Below, in pieces: positions 35,787-44,055 of a stretch of 64,000 nt of DNA. The DNA comes from Bacteroides coprosuis DSM 18011. GTDB taxonomy: Bacteria; Bacteroidota; Bacteroidia; Bacteroidales; Bacteroidaceae. The DNA is taken from contig CM001167.1 of the NCBI GenBank assembly GCA_000212915.1, positions 1,666,780-1,730,779 of the forward strand, given 5' to 3'. A program made the position numbers and the translations under genes. The notes under the pieces are model-generated. The model was not told where the DNA came from. It searched no databases and worked only from the letters and a program-made list of their open reading frames with translations. Position 1 is the first letter of the stretch. Each line of letters opens with the position of its first letter.

Positions 35787-36257
35787 TTAAGCTATTGGCT
35801 TTCGTATTCTACTATGCTTATTCCTTCCACTATCCAAAGCCTTACCCATTAAATAATCAATAGAATATTTTCCTGGGCCTGTTATTAATAAAATAAGGAA
35901 TAGGACTAGATAGATAAATGCTAATTCTTTAGTGGCAAACGGATCATTACTATGCACCATAAAATAAGCAACGCCCATGGTAGTAATCATAGGTAAAGTA
36001 GCTAGCCTAAACAAAAACCCCAATATAAACCCTATAGAGCAAATAAGCTCTGCAAAAATAGCCAAAATTAATGATGAACGACTTGTAATACCCCATGGGT
36101 CGGGAAACGTATTTTGAAGCAGTTCAAAGTTGTTCCATTTTTCCAATCCGTGTTTCAAAAATAAAAAGCCTATAATTACTCGTAATAGGAGTAAGAGGAA
36201 ACTTAATTCTTTGCTGTTATACTTGTGTGGAAGTATAATGTCTAGTAGATGGTTCAT
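35787..36257 (-). CDS. DoxX-family membrane protein
   Basis: About 156 residues from the preferred ATG at 36257 (MNHLLDIILPHKY); an upstream ATG at 36290 would lie inside the promoter found at 36288. Four membrane segments and the N-terminal LRVIIGFLFLKHGLEKW motif fit DoxX. DoxX proteins are quinone- or redox-associated in some bacteria; the role here is unknown. It follows the fucosidase gene on the same strand but has its own promoter. Confidence 0.85.
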   Translation of the reverse strand: MNHLLDIILPHKYNSKELSFLLLLLRVIIGFLFLKHGLEKWNNFELLQNTFPDPWGITSRSSLILAIFAELICSIGFILGFLFRLATLPMITTMGVAYFMVHSNDPFATKELAFIYLVLFLILLITGPGKYSIDYLMGKALDSGRNKHSRIRKPIA

Positions 36258-36287
36258 AATAGTTTGTGGTTTCTGAGATATAATTAT

Positions 36288-36319
36288 CAAAACTATAAAT
36301 AGTTATGAAATAAAGCAAT
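36288..36319 (-). promoter_or_regulatory. Promoter of the DoxX gene
   Basis: Minus-strand -7 TAGTTTTG (36295-36288) is exact, with -33 ATTG (36319-36316) after a 20-base spacer. It decides the start in favour of 36257. Confidence 0.6.
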
Positions 36320-36326
36320 AGATATT

Positions 36327-38195
36327 TTATTTTTTTAATAGTCCTAGCTCGGCTATACTACATACATCTTTATAGTTACTCGATTCGTGAGGTATAAGTT
36401 TGATATATCTAGCCGATACCTCCTTTGGGAAATGTAATTCTTGAGGTATAGGATTGTTTTTAATATTACTAAACTCTTCATGATCATATATGATTGTCCA
36501 GTTAGTTTTGTCTTTGCTAACAGATAGACTATACTTTGAAATATGATTTAAAGCTTTGTAGGCTGGTGTATATATAAAACCTCCAAAGAGTTCCTCTTTT
36601 CCTAAGTCTATGAGGATCTCTTGTCCTACTATTAGGGTGTCGGCGGTAGATATGTCTCTATCTGTAACCTGACTTAAAGGGACATCCATACAGGTGGTTT
36701 TCCATAATTGACTATCGTATTCATTAATTACTCTTGAAGCTGTTGTCTTCTCTGCTGGAGGGCAGTAAAAAGCACCCAGTTTAGAGATGTAAGCATTTCC
36801 TCTTGCTTGGAGTATAGTTAGTCTTAACTTTTCTACTTTGATATCTTGAGGTAGTCTTATCAGTCTTTTATATCCTACCGTAGTTCCTTCTGCAATCTGT
36901 ATCCATTCATCATCAAACTTTCCTTCAATTTCAAACTTTTCGATGCGCTGTCCATTACTGATATCTTCTTGGATGAGAAGTGTGTTGATGTTTTCCTCAT
37001 TCTCTAGATGGTATCGGATAGAATTTCCTTCGCTTACCTTATGTTTTACAGTGGGATTAGCTACAAGGTTATGTTCTAAATAGGTCTGTATGTAATTTGA
37101 AAAATCATACAATCTACTGGCATCACTTTGGCTAATCAAACCATCTGTGTTGGGTGGTATATTTAAAAGAAGAACGGAATTTAAACCCACCGATTGAAAG
37201 TAAATATCAACTAATTGGTTGACTGATTTTACTTGGTGGTCTTCTTCGGGATGATAAAACCATCCTGGGCGAATTGAAACATCCACTTCAGATGGGTACC
37301 AGAATAATTCATTCGCTTTCGCTAAAAGCTCTCTACTACCCAAGTCTTTGGAAACATCATCAATACCTAGTGATGCATTTACTTTTTTAGCACGGGCATA
37401 AGAAGATGGAACAAGAGGAGTAACGCTCCATTCTGTAGTTCTTCCCAACCCACTTTCGTTTCCTACCCATCTTACATCATCTCCCATAATAGCTGTTACT
37501 GCCCGAGGTTGAAGTTGCTTAATAGTTGATAAGATACGTTCCCAATCATAAGTTTGAACTTTTCCATTAGGTCCTTCACCATTAGCTCCATCAAACCATA
37601 CTTCGTAAATATCTCCGTATTGAGTAAGCAGTTCGGTAAGCTGTTGAATAAAGAAGTCATTGTATTCATCTGTGCCGTAGCAACTAGCATTTCTATCCCA
37701 AGGAGATAGATAGACTCCAAATTTGAGTCCGTACTTATCGCAGGCCTCTTTTAAATCTCTTACCACATCACCTTTTCCGTCTTTCCAAGGAGAAGAAGCA
37801 ACAGAGTGACGAGTAGTTTTTGTAGGCCATAGGCAGAATCCATCGTGGTGTTTAGCTGTCAAGAGAGCCATCTTGAAACCACTGTCTTTTAATACTTTTA
37901 CCCATTGTTCTGCGTTTAGTTTCTGAGGATTGAAAAGAGAAGGATCTTCTTCTCCAGTACCCCATTCTCTACCTGTAAAAGTATTGATTCCAAAGTGTAA
38001 GAATGCGGTTAGCTCCATTTGTTGCCATTCAAGTTGAGTGGGAGATGGAACTAGGCGTGAAGCCATGTTGATTTTTTCTTCAAGATTTGTCGACGGAGGG
38101 AACTCCAAGTGTTTTTCGTAAGATTTCCCTTTCCCTATACTACAGCCACTTAGGAGTAGGCCTAAAGCTGCAATAGGTACTATGCAATTTTTCAT
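36327..38195 (-). CDS. GH29 alpha-L-fucosidase lipoprotein
   Basis: 622 residues. Lipobox LSGC (Cys18). The catalytic barrel shows the family blocks ELTAFLHFGINTFTGREWGTG, LTAKHHDGFCLWPT, and nucleophile Asp in YEVWFDGANGEG. The C-terminal ~150 residues resemble a discoidin/F5-8C carbohydrate-binding module (FGGFIYTPAYK, YIKLIPHESSNYKD). It removes terminal alpha-L-fucose from host or plant glycans. No sus genes sit nearby, so it is a lone surface or periplasmic enzyme. A -7 element lies at 38233-38240 on the minus strand. Confidence 0.9.
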   Translation of the reverse strand: MKNCIVPIAALGLLLSGCSIGKGKSYEKHLEFPPSTNLEEKINMASRLVPSPTQLEWQQMELTAFLHFGINTFTGREWGTGEEDPSLFNPQKLNAEQWVKVLKDSGFKMALLTAKHHDGFCLWPTKTTRHSVASSPWKDGKGDVVRDLKEACDKYGLKFGVYLSPWDRNASCYGTDEYNDFFIQQLTELLTQYGDIYEVWFDGANGEGPNGKVQTYDWERILSTIKQLQPRAVTAIMGDDVRWVGNESGLGRTTEWSVTPLVPSSYARAKKVNASLGIDDVSKDLGSRELLAKANELFWYPSEVDVSIRPGWFYHPEEDHQVKSVNQLVDIYFQSVGLNSVLLLNIPPNTDGLISQSDASRLYDFSNYIQTYLEHNLVANPTVKHKVSEGNSIRYHLENEENINTLLIQEDISNGQRIEKFEIEGKFDDEWIQIAEGTTVGYKRLIRLPQDIKVEKLRLTILQARGNAYISKLGAFYCPPAEKTTASRVINEYDSQLWKTTCMDVPLSQVTDRDISTADTLIVGQEILIDLGKEELFGGFIYTPAYKALNHISKYSLSVSKDKTNWTIIYDHEEFSNIKNNPIPQELHFPKEVSARYIKLIPHESSNYKDVCSIAELGLLKK

Positions 38196-38765
38196 TTTAT
38201 ATTGTGAGTTTTAATATAGATTATCTGTTTAACAAAGATAAATAAAATTATCTTTTTATTTATAGGTATAGGCTTTAGTATCTTTAAATAAAGGAGGTGC
38301 TCGACATCCTTTTAGGTTTTTATAAAAGAGCCATTCTTATAATTAGCCTTTTTATCATATATAGAATAAGCTTTGGTCTTATCCTCGTGCATAGTCTTTT
38401 ATACCTTCATAATGTAAATGGATGAACGTTGGAAATAGATGTCAAACATTTTTTTATTAGTAAAAATATTTACAAGTATAGAGAACAATACAAAGGACAA
38501 CTTGGTTATTATAAGTGAATATACATCCTGTTTTGTCATAGAAATGTATTATTATCTTATTCTATAGGTCTGAAATAGTCGTTTGTTTTCATTTTTTCTT
38601 TCTTGAATGAATACTTTTATATATTTTATTTATAAAATTGTATCAGCTAAAAGATTAAAGAAGAAAATTAGTACAAAATTTAGACTAAAATAGAAAGAAA
38701 TCTCGACCTACTACATACAATAATGTATAAAGTTGAGAATTGATATAAGTTGAATTTTTAAAACA
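38196..38765. other. Intergenic region, 570 bp
   Basis: A divergent promoter region between the GH29 gene and the helical-repeat lipoprotein. Beyond TATCTTTG (minus strand, 38240-38233) I see no gene, hairpin or repeat that stands out. Confidence 0.5.
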
Positions 38766-38786
38766 ATGTTTAATAGTAATAGAACA

Positions 38787-39350
38787 ATGAAGAAAGTTAT
38801 GATTTTATGTGCTGCAATGTTTACATTGGCAGCATGTGGCGGAGGTGCCAAAAAAGCAAATGATGGTGAAGTTTTCTCAACTGAAGAAGTTAAAAACTTT
38901 ATTGAAGAAACATCAAAAGGAGCAGCTGATTTTTCTAAAGAACAATGGGCTAAATTAGAAGCAGAATACAATGCTTTGTTACAAAAAGCTGATGAAGCTG
39001 GCGATAAGTTGACTCAAGAAGAAAAAGATGCTTTAAATCAAATGAAAGAAACATTTGAAGCTAAGAAACAAGCTGCTAAAGAAGCTTTAGAATCTGTTAA
39101 AGAATCAGGTGCAGACATGGTTGATGAAGCACAAGAAGCAGTAGAAGGTCAAGTAGAAGCTGCATCAGATGCTATCGATAAAAAGGTAGACGAATCAAAA
39201 GAAGCTGTTGCAAAGAAAGCTGAAGAAGTAAAGAATGCTACAGGTAATAAGATTGATGAAGCACAAAATGCTGCTGGCAAAAAGATTGACGATGCACAAA
39301 AAGCTGCAGACAAGAAATTGGATGACGCAGCTAAAAAACTTTTGAAATAA
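38787..39350 (+). CDS. Lipoprotein with LEA-like amphipathic repeats
   Basis: About 187 residues from the ATG at 38787 (MKKVMILCAAMFTLAACGGG, lipobox LAAC, Cys17); the earlier ATG at 38766 adds a poor N-terminus. The mature chain is highly charged and helical, and from ~residue 95 it falls into an 11-residue rhythm (VDEAQEAVEGQ, IDEAQNAAGKK, IDDAQKAADKK), like LEA/apolipoprotein-type repeats. It is probably an extended periplasmic amphipathic helix that may bind membrane or peptidoglycan. No enzyme motif is present. The very regular codon use and strong terminator suggest high expression. Confidence 0.8.
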   Translation: MKKVMILCAAMFTLAACGGGAKKANDGEVFSTEEVKNFIEETSKGAADFSKEQWAKLEAEYNALLQKADEAGDKLTQEEKDALNQMKETFEAKKQAAKEALESVKESGADMVDEAQEAVEGQVEAASDAIDKKVDESKEAVAKKAEEVKNATGNKIDEAQNAAGKKIDDAQKAADKKLDDAAKKLLK

Positions 39351-39374
39351 AAATTAGTTGAATAGTCTATGATA

Positions 39375-39419
39375 AGCAACCTATGGTTGGCAGCTGCCAA
39401 TTGTAGGTTGCTTTTTTTA
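39375..39419 (+). terminator. Terminator of the repeat lipoprotein
   Basis: Outer stem AGCAACCTA / TAGGTTGCT, with inner palindrome TTGGCAGCTGCCAA, followed by TTTTTTT. Confidence 0.9.
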
Positions 39420-39538
39420 TGTCAATTTTTAAATTATAGTATTTTTTATAAACAAAACTAGAGATATTGCATTTATATAGATGGTTGTTTTATAATAAAT
39501 CAAAACTATTCATTCGATAATTATTAATTACACAATTT

Positions 39539-40423
39539 ATGAAGAAAGGATTAATTTTGAGTTTGGCTTTAGCCTTAGCCTCTGCAACTATTGCTTTGGC
39601 TCAAGAGAGTAAGGAAGATAATAAGTTATGGACCATCAAAGGGGTAGCCGGTATCAACGCTTCGCAAACCTCTTTTGTAAACTGGTCTGCTGGTGGTGAT
39701 AACACAGTATCATTGAATGGCTTTTTTAATATCGGTGCACATTATAAAAAAGGAAAATATATTTGGGATAACGATTTATCTACCGAGTATGGAAATACGT
39801 ATACCAAGACTCATGGGTGGGTAAAGAGTGTAGATAAACTAGAGATTTCTACTAAGTTTGGTTGGGAAATGGCTTCTAAGTGGTATCTAAGCTCATTAGT
39901 AGATTTCAAAACTCAATATGGTAAGGGGTATAAAAACCCAGATGATGCCAATTATATTTCTAAAATCTTTGCTCCAGCCTATTCTAATGTATCTGTGGGT
40001 TTTGATTATAAGCCTGTAGATTACTTCTCTCTTTATATGTCTCCTATTACAGCCAAGATGACTTTTGTAGCTGATACTTATTTGTCTGATCTAGGTGCTT
40101 TTGGCGTTGATCCTGGAGATAGATTTAAAATTGAACCAGGTGCTTATGTTAAAGCATCGTTCACCAAAGAAATCATGAAAAATGTTACTCTGATATCAAA
40201 ACTAGATTTGTTTACTGCTTATGATAAAAGCTTTGGTAATATTGATGTGAATTGGGAAAATGTGATAAACATGAAAGTAAATAAGTTTATTAGCGCTAAT
40301 ATCCATGCAAACCTATTATATGATGATGATATCAAAAGATATGATGGAGATGGTAAAAGGCTAGGAGGTGCTCGTGTTCAATTCAAAGAAATGATAGGAG
40401 TGGGACTTTCTTATAACTTTTAA
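39539..40423 (+). CDS. DUF3078 outer membrane beta-barrel protein
   Basis: 294 residues with a cleavable signal peptide (ATIALAQ). The mature part alternates polar and aromatic residues as in a barrel and carries the DUF3078 opening: WTIKGVAGINASQTSFVNWS and GGDNTVSLNG. It ends in an aromatic C-terminus (VGLSYNF), the usual Bam recognition signal. Role unknown. It is probably a separate transcript from the lipoprotein upstream, which has its own terminator. Confidence 0.88.
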   Translation: MKKGLILSLALALASATIALAQESKEDNKLWTIKGVAGINASQTSFVNWSAGGDNTVSLNGFFNIGAHYKKGKYIWDNDLSTEYGNTYTKTHGWVKSVDKLEISTKFGWEMASKWYLSSLVDFKTQYGKGYKNPDDANYISKIFAPAYSNVSVGFDYKPVDYFSLYMSPITAKMTFVADTYLSDLGAFGVDPGDRFKIEPGAYVKASFTKEIMKNVTLISKLDLFTAYDKSFGNIDVNWENVINMKVNKFISANIHANLLYDDDIKRYDGDGKRLGGARVQFKEMIGVGLSYNF

Positions 40424-40444
40424 AATAGTATATTAACTCAAACG

Positions 40445-40474
40445 AAAGCTGTCTTTGTAGGCAGCTTTTTTTAT
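40445..40474 (+). terminator. Terminator of the DUF3078 gene
   Basis: Stem AAAGCTGTC / GGCAGCTTT with one G-U and a following T run. Confidence 0.8.
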
Positions 40475-40684
40475 GTCTAAACTCTATAAATTCAAGAATG
40501 GGGTTCTTTTTGGATAGAGTTTTATGTTGTGTCATAAATAATTCCAGACTTAAATTGAAGGTTAGAGGTTGAGATCTATGTGTATGAAATTAAAAACTAA
40601 TGTTTCGAAATCGGAATGTATTTCAAAGTACATTTATTGTCCAAATACGCTTTAGCGCTAGTTCTCTTCTTTAGTTATAAAAAA

Positions 40685-40720
40685 ATTAGAGGCTATATAT
40701 TTTACTATATAGCCTCTAAT
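40685..40720 (-). terminator. Orphan 15-bp hairpin with minus-strand T run
   Basis: ATTAGAGGCTATATA / TATATAGCCTCTAAT is perfect, loop of six. On the minus strand it is followed by TTTTTT, so it looks like a terminator for a minus-strand transcript. The nearest annotated minus-strand gene already has its own terminator at 41024-41057. Confidence 0.6.
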
Positions 40721-41023
40721 ATAATCTTCCTATGAATTATAAACACTTAAAAACACTCAACTTTAAATAGGAATAAAAAGATATGATTTATTTAATTATA
40801 ACTTGCCAAGTTTATTCTTTAAATCGAATTCTGTTAGATTTTAGCTCTTGTTTAAATGTTTAATAAGTTAAATATATATAAATATAATAGATTTATAGTA
40901 TCTGTTACTTATTTAATGAGCTTGTTTTAGTGTGCATTATTCACTTTTAGGTTGATACAAAATTGATTTTTATATTCTTATTTGTTGCTTTATGGGAAAA
41001 TCAAGTAAAGTTTACAAAAGTAA

Positions 41024-41057
41024 AAGCACCGAGAGATGTGCATATCTCTCAGTGCTT
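41024..41057 (-). terminator. Terminator of the GX3-repeat gene
   Basis: 14-position stem with a single C/A mismatch (41024-41037 with 41044-41057), followed on the minus strand by TTACTTTTG. Confidence 0.7.
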
Positions 41058-41064
41058 AGTCGCA

Positions 41065-41298
41065 TTATGAAAATGCAAGGTTTCCATTATGGCTATGAAT
41101 TAGTTCGTTCGTATTTTCATATCCTGCATGAAAACCATCGCTATAGCCATTAAAGAAGCCTCTTTTGTAATGTTCGCTATCTGATTTTGCTTCTGCGTCA
41201 TAATTATCTACACATCCATCACTGAATCCTACTGCATAACCATCGTTATAACCTCTGTTATACATCTCTGTTTCATTAGTTTTTACATTTTTCATCAT
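41065..41298 (-). CDS. Small GX3-repeat protein
   Basis: 77 residues; a second Met at residue 2 gives an alternative start. Two blocks of glycine every fourth residue are visible: RGYNDGYAVGFSDG and RGFFNGYSDGFHAG, with an aromatic residue after most glycines. This resembles the deca-GX3 motif of Yae1-type proteins, where such helices mediate tight helix-helix packing. No signal peptide. It has its own terminator, and a 14-bp direct repeat sits upstream. I do not know a function. Confidence 0.7.
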   Translation of the reverse strand: MMKNVKTNETEMYNRGYNDGYAVGFSDGCVDNYDAEAKSDSEHYKRGFFNGYSDGFHAGYENTNELIHSHNGNLAFS

Positions 41299-41984
41299 AG
41301 TTACAAAATTTTAGTTAGACACGTTTCTTGTATTTCGTTAGGGCTAATATCAAGAAATATTTCTCTATTAACAACTGTTTAGTGAAATATTTCTCTAATT
41401 TGTTTAGTTAAAATGTTTTTACTATGTAATTTGCTATGTACAGGTGCCATAAAGTGCCGTTTTAAGTCCTTTTTAGTTGAAATGAATTTTGAATAGCTGT
41501 AAATAATTAAATGTGTTTTTAATCTTTCTGAGCTTATTTATTCCGTGTTTTCTGTTTGAGATACTCTACGATGATCACTAAAAAAACATAGGATAGTTGG
41601 TTTCGAATTCTTTCGATAGATCTATTTTATTGGATTATCCCTGTGGTGGCAAAATGATTTAGCTACTTATTTGTCTGATTTTGCTATCCCGAGAAATCAA
41701 AATATAGTATATTGAAGAAATAAATCCTTAATGATAGGTTTCTATTTAAATAATTGTTGGGACTTTATAGAAAGTATAGTAATTTGCCCTTGTTTAGAAG
41801 AGTTTAGTAAAAGTGTGGATATGTAATCTCTCCTTATTATATAGCGAATAAGCTATTTTGTTGTCTGGAGGGAGATGTTTTAGATTTGATTCATCAAGAA
41901 AAGGCTTTTAAACCTTAAAAAACGAATTATTCTAAAATCTGATCTATAAAAAATGAGAAGGTGTAACAGAAAATACTATATTGC
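41299..41984. other. Intergenic region, 686 bp
   Basis: Divergent region between the GX3-repeat gene and the Sel1 gene. It holds the GAAATATTTCTCTA direct repeat at 41354-41397. Frames of 27 codons (at ~41414) and 31 codons (ATG at 41731) have no supporting signal. Confidence 0.5.
41354..41397. repeat. 14-bp direct repeat, 30 bp apart
   Basis: GAAATATTTCTCTA at 41354-41367 and 41384-41397. The first copy contains the palindrome AGAAATATTTCT. It lies 56-99 bases upstream of the GX3-repeat gene and could be a pair of operator sites. Confidence 0.6.
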
Positions 41985-42647
41985 ATGAATATTAATCTAC
42001 TTAAAACTAATAATACTATGAAAGATTGTACGACTATCATTAAAATAGCCGAAGCAGGCTGTGCCGATGCCCAATATGAGTTGGGGTTGAGGTACTCTTA
42101 CGGGAAAGGAGTTACAAAGAATTATAAAGAAGCCTTTAATTGGTTCGTGAAATCGGCTAAACAAGGGAATGTGATGGCTCAAAACGGTTTGGGTGTTTTG
42201 TATAGTAGTGGCAAAGGTGTAGAATTAAACTATAAAAATGCTGCTCGCTGGTATAAAAAGGCAGCCGAATTAGGCGATCCTTATGCCCAGTTTAATCTAG
42301 CAGTGCTGTATAAAAACGGATTAGGTGTTCCTCTTAATTTGGAAGAAGCTCTTGATTGGTTTAGAGAAGCTGCAATGCAAGGAGATTCTGCTGCTCAAAA
42401 CAATTTAGGAATCATGTATAAAAAAGGTGAAGGAGTTGAAGTAAACTACGAAAAAGCTTTTCATTGGTTCAAAAAAGCTGCTGAGCAAGGTGATGTTAAA
42501 GCTGAAGCAAATTTAGGTGAGATGTACGAAGATGGCTTGGGTGTGAAGTGTGATTTGGAGAAGGCTTATGCGTGTTATCAAAATGCTGCTGCAAAAGGTA
42601 GCCCGAAAGCTAAAGATAAGTTGGAAATATTAATGGCAGAAAAGTAA
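41985..42647 (+). CDS. Sel1-like repeat protein
   Basis: 220 residues (209 if the internal ATG at 42018 is used). Five or more 36-residue Sel1/TPR-like repeats, for example ADAQYELGLRYSYGKGV, VMAQNGLGVLYSSGKGV, PYAQFNLAVLYKNGLGV and AAQNNLGIMYKKGEGV. Sel1 repeats form alpha-solenoids that bind partner proteins. There is no signal peptide, so it is probably cytoplasmic. The partner is unknown. Confidence 0.88.
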   Translation: MNINLLKTNNTMKDCTTIIKIAEAGCADAQYELGLRYSYGKGVTKNYKEAFNWFVKSAKQGNVMAQNGLGVLYSSGKGVELNYKNAARWYKKAAELGDPYAQFNLAVLYKNGLGVPLNLEEALDWFREAAMQGDSAAQNNLGIMYKKGEGVEVNYEKAFHWFKKAAEQGDVKAEANLGEMYEDGLGVKCDLEKAYACYQNAAAKGSPKAKDKLEILMAEK

Positions 42648-42670
42648 TTAGTAAGTCAATTTTATATAGT

Positions 42671-42708
42671 AAAGGAGAATGAGTTTTATAGCTTATTCTC
42701 CTTTTGTT
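42671..42708. terminator. Terminator between Sel1 and LuxR genes
   Basis: 13-bp stem with one G-U (42671-42683 with 42692-42704), between convergent genes, followed by TGTTTTTT on the plus strand. Confidence 0.8.
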
Positions 42709-42710
42709 TT

Positions 42711-43313
42711 TTAGTCTGCCTTGATTTCATTAATATCCACCAATTTATTTACAATAGCATAAATAGTTAGTCCTGAAGCACTATGAATTTGAAGCTTCTT
42801 ACTAATATTTTTCCGGTGCGTATTGACAGTGTGAATGGATAAAAACAGATGTTCGGCAATTTCTTTATTAGTCATTCCTTTTACCACACACACCACAACT
42901 TCTTTTTCTCTATCTGTTAGTGTTTCTTGGTCATCATCTGTGTCGTCATCCAATACTAAGTCGTGTATGGTATCACCTATTTTAGCCAAAGAATCAAATA
43001 ATTCGATATGGGCATCATAGTTGTTGACAACATCAGGATTGGTATAGGTAGTAGAAAGTGCAATTACTTTAATTCGCTTTTCATCTTGCTTATTGTGGAA
43101 TTCTTCTATATCAAAGAAACCTTCGAAATAGGGGTTTATAATAAGAACATCTACTGGCTGAGTCCTAATGCAATCATCTAATGCAGTAAGTGAGCTAAGT
43201 TCTACTGCTTGTATATTGAGTTTAGGTAAACGTTTAAGAGCTGTAAGAAGGCCAGATCGTACAATTACAGATTGGTCTGCAATAGCTATAAATATCGTAT
43301 CCCTAGTTTTCAT
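42711..43313 (-). CDS. LuxR-type regulator with degenerate receiver
   Basis: 200 residues. Residues ~5-120 have a CheY-like layout (IFIAIADQSVIVRSGLLTAL) but the usual phosphoacceptor Asp is Asn60 (VLIINPYFEG), and the conserved Lys is not found at its place (AHIELFDSL). Residues ~131-195 are a LuxR/FixJ helix-turn-helix (LTDREKEVVVCVVKGMTNKE, then HTVNTHRKNISKKL). It should bind DNA but is unlikely to be switched by aspartyl phosphorylation. The start overlaps the upstream hemerythrin-like gene by 11 bases, so the two are translationally coupled and probably work together. Confidence 0.87.
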   Translation of the reverse strand: MKTRDTIFIAIADQSVIVRSGLLTALKRLPKLNIQAVELSSLTALDDCIRTQPVDVLIINPYFEGFFDIEEFHNKQDEKRIKVIALSTTYTNPDVVNNYDAHIELFDSLAKIGDTIHDLVLDDDTDDDQETLTDREKEVVVCVVKGMTNKEIAEHLFLSIHTVNTHRKNISKKLQIHSASGLTIYAIVNKLVDINEIKAD

Positions 43314-44007
43314 TCTTTAAAATTTTCCGTTCATAATCAAGCACCAAAGGAGTAAATAAATAATCTTCTACTTTGCAATGCCATTCTAAACCACTTTCAC
43401 AATTATAGATATCTAATAGGGCAGAAGTAAGTAAATAATTATCTACATCCTTGGGGGTGTATTTAATGATAATTTGCTTTAGCTCTGTAAGTCTTTGTCC
43501 TACCAAATCATGATGTTTAGAATAGGTTTTTATCTTATAGTGAGGTGTAACCCTTCCTTCCAAAAGATCTTCCACGTACGAAAAAACTGTTCTATCTTCA
43601 TAATCCATATGTTTGCTTATTTCGTACATATACTCGTCAAAGGCACGGATAATGAGTTGTGCTACTTTGTCTTCGGATGTAGAAATAGCCCTTACTAGTT
43701 TAGAACGAATATCTGGTAGTAAATAATCCAGATAATAAACATGCGTTTGTCTTAAATAATTAACGAGTGAGAGTATAGACAAGTCTTTGTAATCGGAGTC
43801 TATACTAGAGAACCCGTCAGCCACAAAGTTTACAACAGCTAAAAAAGTATTGCAATGCACGCCATTTTCTAGACAAACTTCTGAAACCGTTCGGTCTCCA
43901 AAACCCAAAGATATTCCAAAGCATCCTACTACTTGGAGTAAGGCGTCGTCTCCACTAATGAGTAGCGCCATTTTATCATTAGGGTTGTATGTTGTTATTT
44001 GTTCCAT
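43303..44007 (-). CDS. YtfE/RIC-like hemerythrin-domain protein
   Basis: 234 residues. The di-iron ligand pattern of a hemerythrin four-helix bundle is visible as H89, H133 and E137 (HMDYE), H165 or H166 and H210 and E214 (HCKVE). The spacing is almost the same as the ligand set reported for E. coli YtfE. The N-terminal ~65 residues resemble the DUF542/ScdA_N domain (VVGCFGISLGFGDRTVSEVC), but the paired cysteines (CC in LGIDFCCGG-type motifs) are replaced by GF. YtfE/RIC proteins respond to nitric oxide and repair or supply iron centres. Here the partner is a LuxR regulator overlapping its 3' end, which suggests sensing. Confidence 0.85.
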   Translation of the reverse strand: MEQITTYNPNDKMALLISGDDALLQVVGCFGISLGFGDRTVSEVCLENGVHCNTFLAVVNFVADGFSSIDSDYKDLSILSLVNYLRQTHVYYLDYLLPDIRSKLVRAISTSEDKVAQLIIRAFDEYMYEISKHMDYEDRTVFSYVEDLLEGRVTPHYKIKTYSKHHDLVGQRLTELKQIIIKYTPKDVDNYLLTSALLDIYNCESGLEWHCKVEDYLFTPLVLDYERKILKNEN

Positions 44008-44055
44008 TCCGATAGATTTAATTGATCTCTGCTAACAAAGTAACACATTATTTGG

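Larger units (their letters stand above)
40424..41064. other. Intergenic region with orphan hairpin
   Basis: 641 bp. It contains the DUF3078 terminator, a 26-codon frame at 40578-40655 that I do not consider supported, an orphan 15-bp hairpin at 40685-40720, and the terminator of the next minus-strand gene at 41024-41057. Confidence 0.5.

Noticed and set aside
38711-38971. 86-residue minus-strand frame opposite the repeat lipoprotein
   Set aside because: It is a shadow of a well-supported gene on the other strand, rich in Ser and Ala from the complementary codons.
40578-40655. 26-codon frame before the orphan hairpin
   Set aside because: The hairpin T run faces the other strand, so it does not support a plus-strand gene; composition is unremarkable.
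41731-41826. 31-codon frame in the gap before the Sel1 gene
   Set aside because: No family signature, no promoter or terminator, and short enough to occur by chance.
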